In this document: piece by piece, positions 37,097 through 39,283 of the stretch
Position numbering within the stretch: the stretch's first letter is position 1
Layout of the letters: every line of letters starts with the position of its first letter
Source of the DNA: an uncultured Clostridia bacterium
GTDB lineage: Bacteria; Bacillota; Dehalobacteriia; UBA4068; CALXSR01
NCBI GenBank assembly: GCA_944391215.1
Contig: CALXSR010000053.1
Location: 1-39,283 of the forward strand
Reading direction: 5' to 3'
DNA: 39,283 nt
Notes under the pieces: generated by a model
The model's input: the letters and a program-made list of their open reading frames with translations, nothing else
Database searches by the model: none
What the model was told of the DNA's origin: nothing
Translations under genes and position numbers: made by a program

Positions 37097-39283
37097 ATGA
37101 AAAAGAAGTCTTACAAAGGGTTGGCGTGGCTGGGGGCCATGCTGTTGGTTATTTGTTGCTTTTGTCCTTTCCCAGCGATAGCGGCGGAAATGCCTACCGT
37201 TACCTTATCGGTGGAAACCAGAAGCGTGGATGGCGCAGATTTGCTGTCAGCGATAGAAGTCCCTTTTACTGCTGGAGAATCCGTGTTTACCATTAGCACA
37301 AGGGCTTGGGATGCCGCGGATTTGCTTTATGATGCGAGCGCCGGAGCATGGGGCGCTTTTGTGAACAGCATTGGCGGCATTGGCAATGATCCGCTTTCTT
37401 ATCATGCTTATTCCGGGTGGTCTTATTGTGTTAACGGTTCCTTTGCCTCTGTAGCGGCAGATGCCTACCAGCCGCAGGATGGCGATAAGATCCGTTGGAT
37501 TTTTAGCGTAACCAGTGGTTCTGATCCGGAAACGGGAATATGGGACCCATACATAGAATTGCATTTTGCCGACGGTCTTTATCAATTAGCACAGCTACTG
37601 CAACAGGGCCAGGAAGCGGAAGAAGCTTCTTTTAACGGAAACTGGCAGCATTTACAAGAGGTTTTAATCGCTGCCCAAGCTTATTATGACAGTATTTTAG
37701 CGTATGAAGGCAGCGATGAAAATAAGTTTAGCATTTTTGGCTATCTGCAGGAACAGGATATTACTGCCGATGGGTTACCTTATTCCTTATTGCAAACCCA
37801 TATCGGTCGTTTGCAAAAAGCATTGGGTTTGGCTAACAATTATATTCCAGCCCAAAGTGTTGTTTTACCGCAAACGGAAATGACTTTTGTGATTGGGCAA
37901 AGTGCACCCCTTTTGCCGCAAACCAAGCCGGCGGAAGCGACCTTAAAACAATTTACTTATCAAGTGCAGGACGGCACGGATATTCTTTCTGTTACGGAAA
38001 ATGGTTTGGTAACCGCTTTGGCGGTGGGACAAGCGCATGTTGCTGTTTTTCATGAAGAAGCAGCAGACCCAGCAGTTTGTCAAATTACGGTTTTACCCGC
38101 CGCCCAAGAAAGAGATGCGGCACAGGCGATCGCTTCTTTGAGCGACTGGATTTTAAGGGAAAATGAACAAAACGTATTGCTTCCTTATATCCCAGGAAAT
38201 AGTGATTGGAATTATCTGGCCCTAAAAAGAGCGGGGCAAAATGTAGCGCCCGGTTATGGACAAGCAGTGGCCTCCTATTTGGCGCAAAAAAATGGCCAAT
38301 TGCCATATGCTACCGACTATGCCCGCTATTATTTATGTTTAAAAGCCGGGAATTATGATGTGCAAAGCGTTGGATATGATTTGCTTGCCCTGCTTTTGGC
38401 CAAAGAAGATTTACCATATCAAGGATTAAATAGTATTGCCTACGCTTTAATTGCCTTAGGCGCTAGCGACGAAGCCATACCGTCTTCCTCAGCTTGGACT
38501 GTGGAAGAATTGTTGACGGAGTTGAAAAAGTATCAAAATAGCAGGGATGGAGGATTTTCTTTGTTTCAAAATGGCGCCAGTGACGTGGATGCAACAGCTG
38601 TTGCTTTGCAAGCTATGGCGCCCTATTGGGACGATGCGCGTTATCAGTTAACTGGCACAGTAGCGCAAGCCGTCACTTGGTTAGCCGATCAGCAAATGGC
38701 GGATGGCGGTTACTATTCTCCCTATAGCGGGGTAAACAGTGAAAGTATTTCTCAAGTAGTATTGTCGTTATGTTCCTTGGACATGATTCCGGATGGACCC
38801 GCTTTTGACCAAGAGCATGGCAATTTATTAACTGCTTTGGCTGCCTTTTTTCAACCGGACGGCGGTTTATCCCATCAAATAGGGGAGGATAGCAACGGAT
38901 TTGCCAGTCAACAAGCTTTGTTGGCTTATAGCGCGCAGTTGCGGAAGCAAAACGGTCAAAATGGGGTATACCATTTTAGTGATGCTCAAAGTGATTTTTC
39001 TTATTTAGAAAAGGCGATTACTGCGGCGAATCCGTATTTGTCGCAGCAGGAACAATTTACGGTCAAAAGCTTTGCTGCTTTGCAAGATGCATTTGCGACA
39101 GCGCAATCTTTGACCAATAGCGCCAAACAAAATGAAATTGACGACGCTTATTTTGCCTTACAAGAGGCTGTTGCCGGTTTGAAAAAACCGATTGCTGCGG
39201 ATGCAACAGGGAATATTACTGTTAATGCGGAGGGTTCTTTTGCCTTTTTAGCCCAAAGCGGACAAAATTATACGGCAAATATC
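37097..39283 (+). CDS. Secreted DUF4430 / Big2 / alpha-toroid / FIVAR protein, 3' end cut off
   Basis: An open frame of 729 codons runs to the window end with no stop, so the protein is partial. Residues 1-30 are a signal peptide (Lys-rich start, hydrophobic core, AIAA cut site). Residues about 35-150 look like DUF4430 (transcobalamin-like C-terminal domain), with YHAYSGWSYCVNG and PQDGDKIRW. A helical part (about 155-250) is followed by a Big2 domain (about 255-334). Residues about 335-640 are a toroid of helical repeats of the prenyltransferase/squalene-cyclase kind (SRDGGFSLF, MADGGYYSPYSG, QPDGGLSHQ). FIVAR-like helices lie at about 640-700. ATG 37097 follows AAGGAGG. The B12 riboswitch suggests a corrinoid-binding surface protein; the ligand is not proven. 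Confidence 0.88.
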   Translation, partial: MKKKSYKGLAWLGAMLLVICCFCPFPAIAAEMPTVTLSVETRSVDGADLLSAIEVPFTAGESVFTISTRAWDAADLLYDASAGAWGAFVNSIGGIGNDPLSYHAYSGWSYCVNGSFASVAADAYQPQDGDKIRWIFSVTSGSDPETGIWDPYIELHFADGLYQLAQLLQQGQEAEEASFNGNWQHLQEVLIAAQAYYDSILAYEGSDENKFSIFGYLQEQDITADGLPYSLLQTHIGRLQKALGLANNYIPAQSVVLPQTEMTFVIGQSAPLLPQTKPAEATLKQFTYQVQDGTDILSVTENGLVTALAVGQAHVAVFHEEAADPAVCQITVLPAAQERDAAQAIASLSDWILRENEQNVLLPYIPGNSDWNYLALKRAGQNVAPGYGQAVASYLAQKNGQLPYATDYARYYLCLKAGNYDVQSVGYDLLALLLAKEDLPYQGLNSIAYALIALGASDEAIPSSSAWTVEELLTELKKYQNSRDGGFSLFQNGASDVDATAVALQAMAPYWDDARYQLTGTVAQAVTWLADQQMADGGYYSPYSGVNSESISQVVLSLCSLDMIPDGPAFDQEHGNLLTALAAFFQPDGGLSHQIGEDSNGFASQQALLAYSAQLRKQNGQNGVYHFSDAQSDFSYLEKAITAANPYLSQQEQFTVKSFAALQDAFATAQSLTNSAKQNEIDDAYFALQEAVAGLKKPIAADATGNITVNAEGSFAFLAQSGQNYTANI

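Noticed and set aside
36915..37100. 61-codon open frame across the B12 riboswitch
   Set aside because: It overlaps the conserved aptamer and expression platform; RNA structure explains the sequence better.

Overview
The window reads as the core chromosome of an anaerobic, endospore-forming, low-to-moderate GC Firmicute, most like Clostridia (Peptococcaceae or Syntrophomonas-like). I cannot place the genus. Sporulation genes (Gin, YwmB, SpoIID, SpoIIQ) support spore formation. The gene order rho / rpmE / DUF1385 / prfA / prmC / ywlC / ywlE / rpiB / glyA / comEB / wecB / atp operon / ywmB / murA / spoIID / spoIIQ is typical of that group. Almost everything is on the + strand, Shine-Dalgarno sites are strong, and TTG and GTG starts are common. 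I found no insertion sequence, prophage, CRISPR array or tRNA.

Layout: 1-190 is the 5S end of an rRNA operon with its terminator. 570-1850 is a DcuC-type anion carrier behind its own promoter and a long leader. 1911-2513 is a small conserved protein whose 5' leader carries an octamer tandem repeat, followed by a decayed GIY-YIG gene. 2913-4832 holds a divergent NodB deacetylase-like protein, an unknown two-helix coiled-coil membrane protein and the sigma-G inhibitor Gin. 5114-6951 is an ECF sigma factor with an unusually large anti-sigma factor. 7064-10413 is argS-pyrG. 10569-14993 is femX-alr-fba-rho. 15070-17221 holds a LysM/M23 hydrolase and a radical SAM protein. 17331-25531 holds rpmE, translation-termination and tRNA-modification genes, and one-carbon, nucleotide and sugar enzymes. 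25654-32607 is a complete F-type ATP synthase operon. 32742-36744 is ywmB-murA-spoIID-spoIIQ. 36846-39283 is a cobalamin riboswitch controlling a secreted multidomain protein that runs off the window.

Several features stand out. PyrG has lost two of the three glutaminase catalytic residues (Cys to Gly381, His to Leu509) while its synthetase half looks functional. The last gene joins a transcobalamin-C-terminal-like DUF4430 domain to an alpha-toroid region under a B12 riboswitch, which suggests an extracellular corrinoid binder built from the two folds used by animal intrinsic factor, in the opposite order. The ATP synthase c subunit has Ala/Thr in place of the inner-helix glycine motif. At two places the Shine-Dalgarno of the downstream gene lies in the 3' arm of the upstream terminator. 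Forespore-type promoters can be proposed before gin and spoIIQ.

Functionally, the window links translation, cell-wall precursor and wall-remodelling genes, energy conversion by a probably proton-coupled ATPase, and spore-specific wall hydrolases and regulators.
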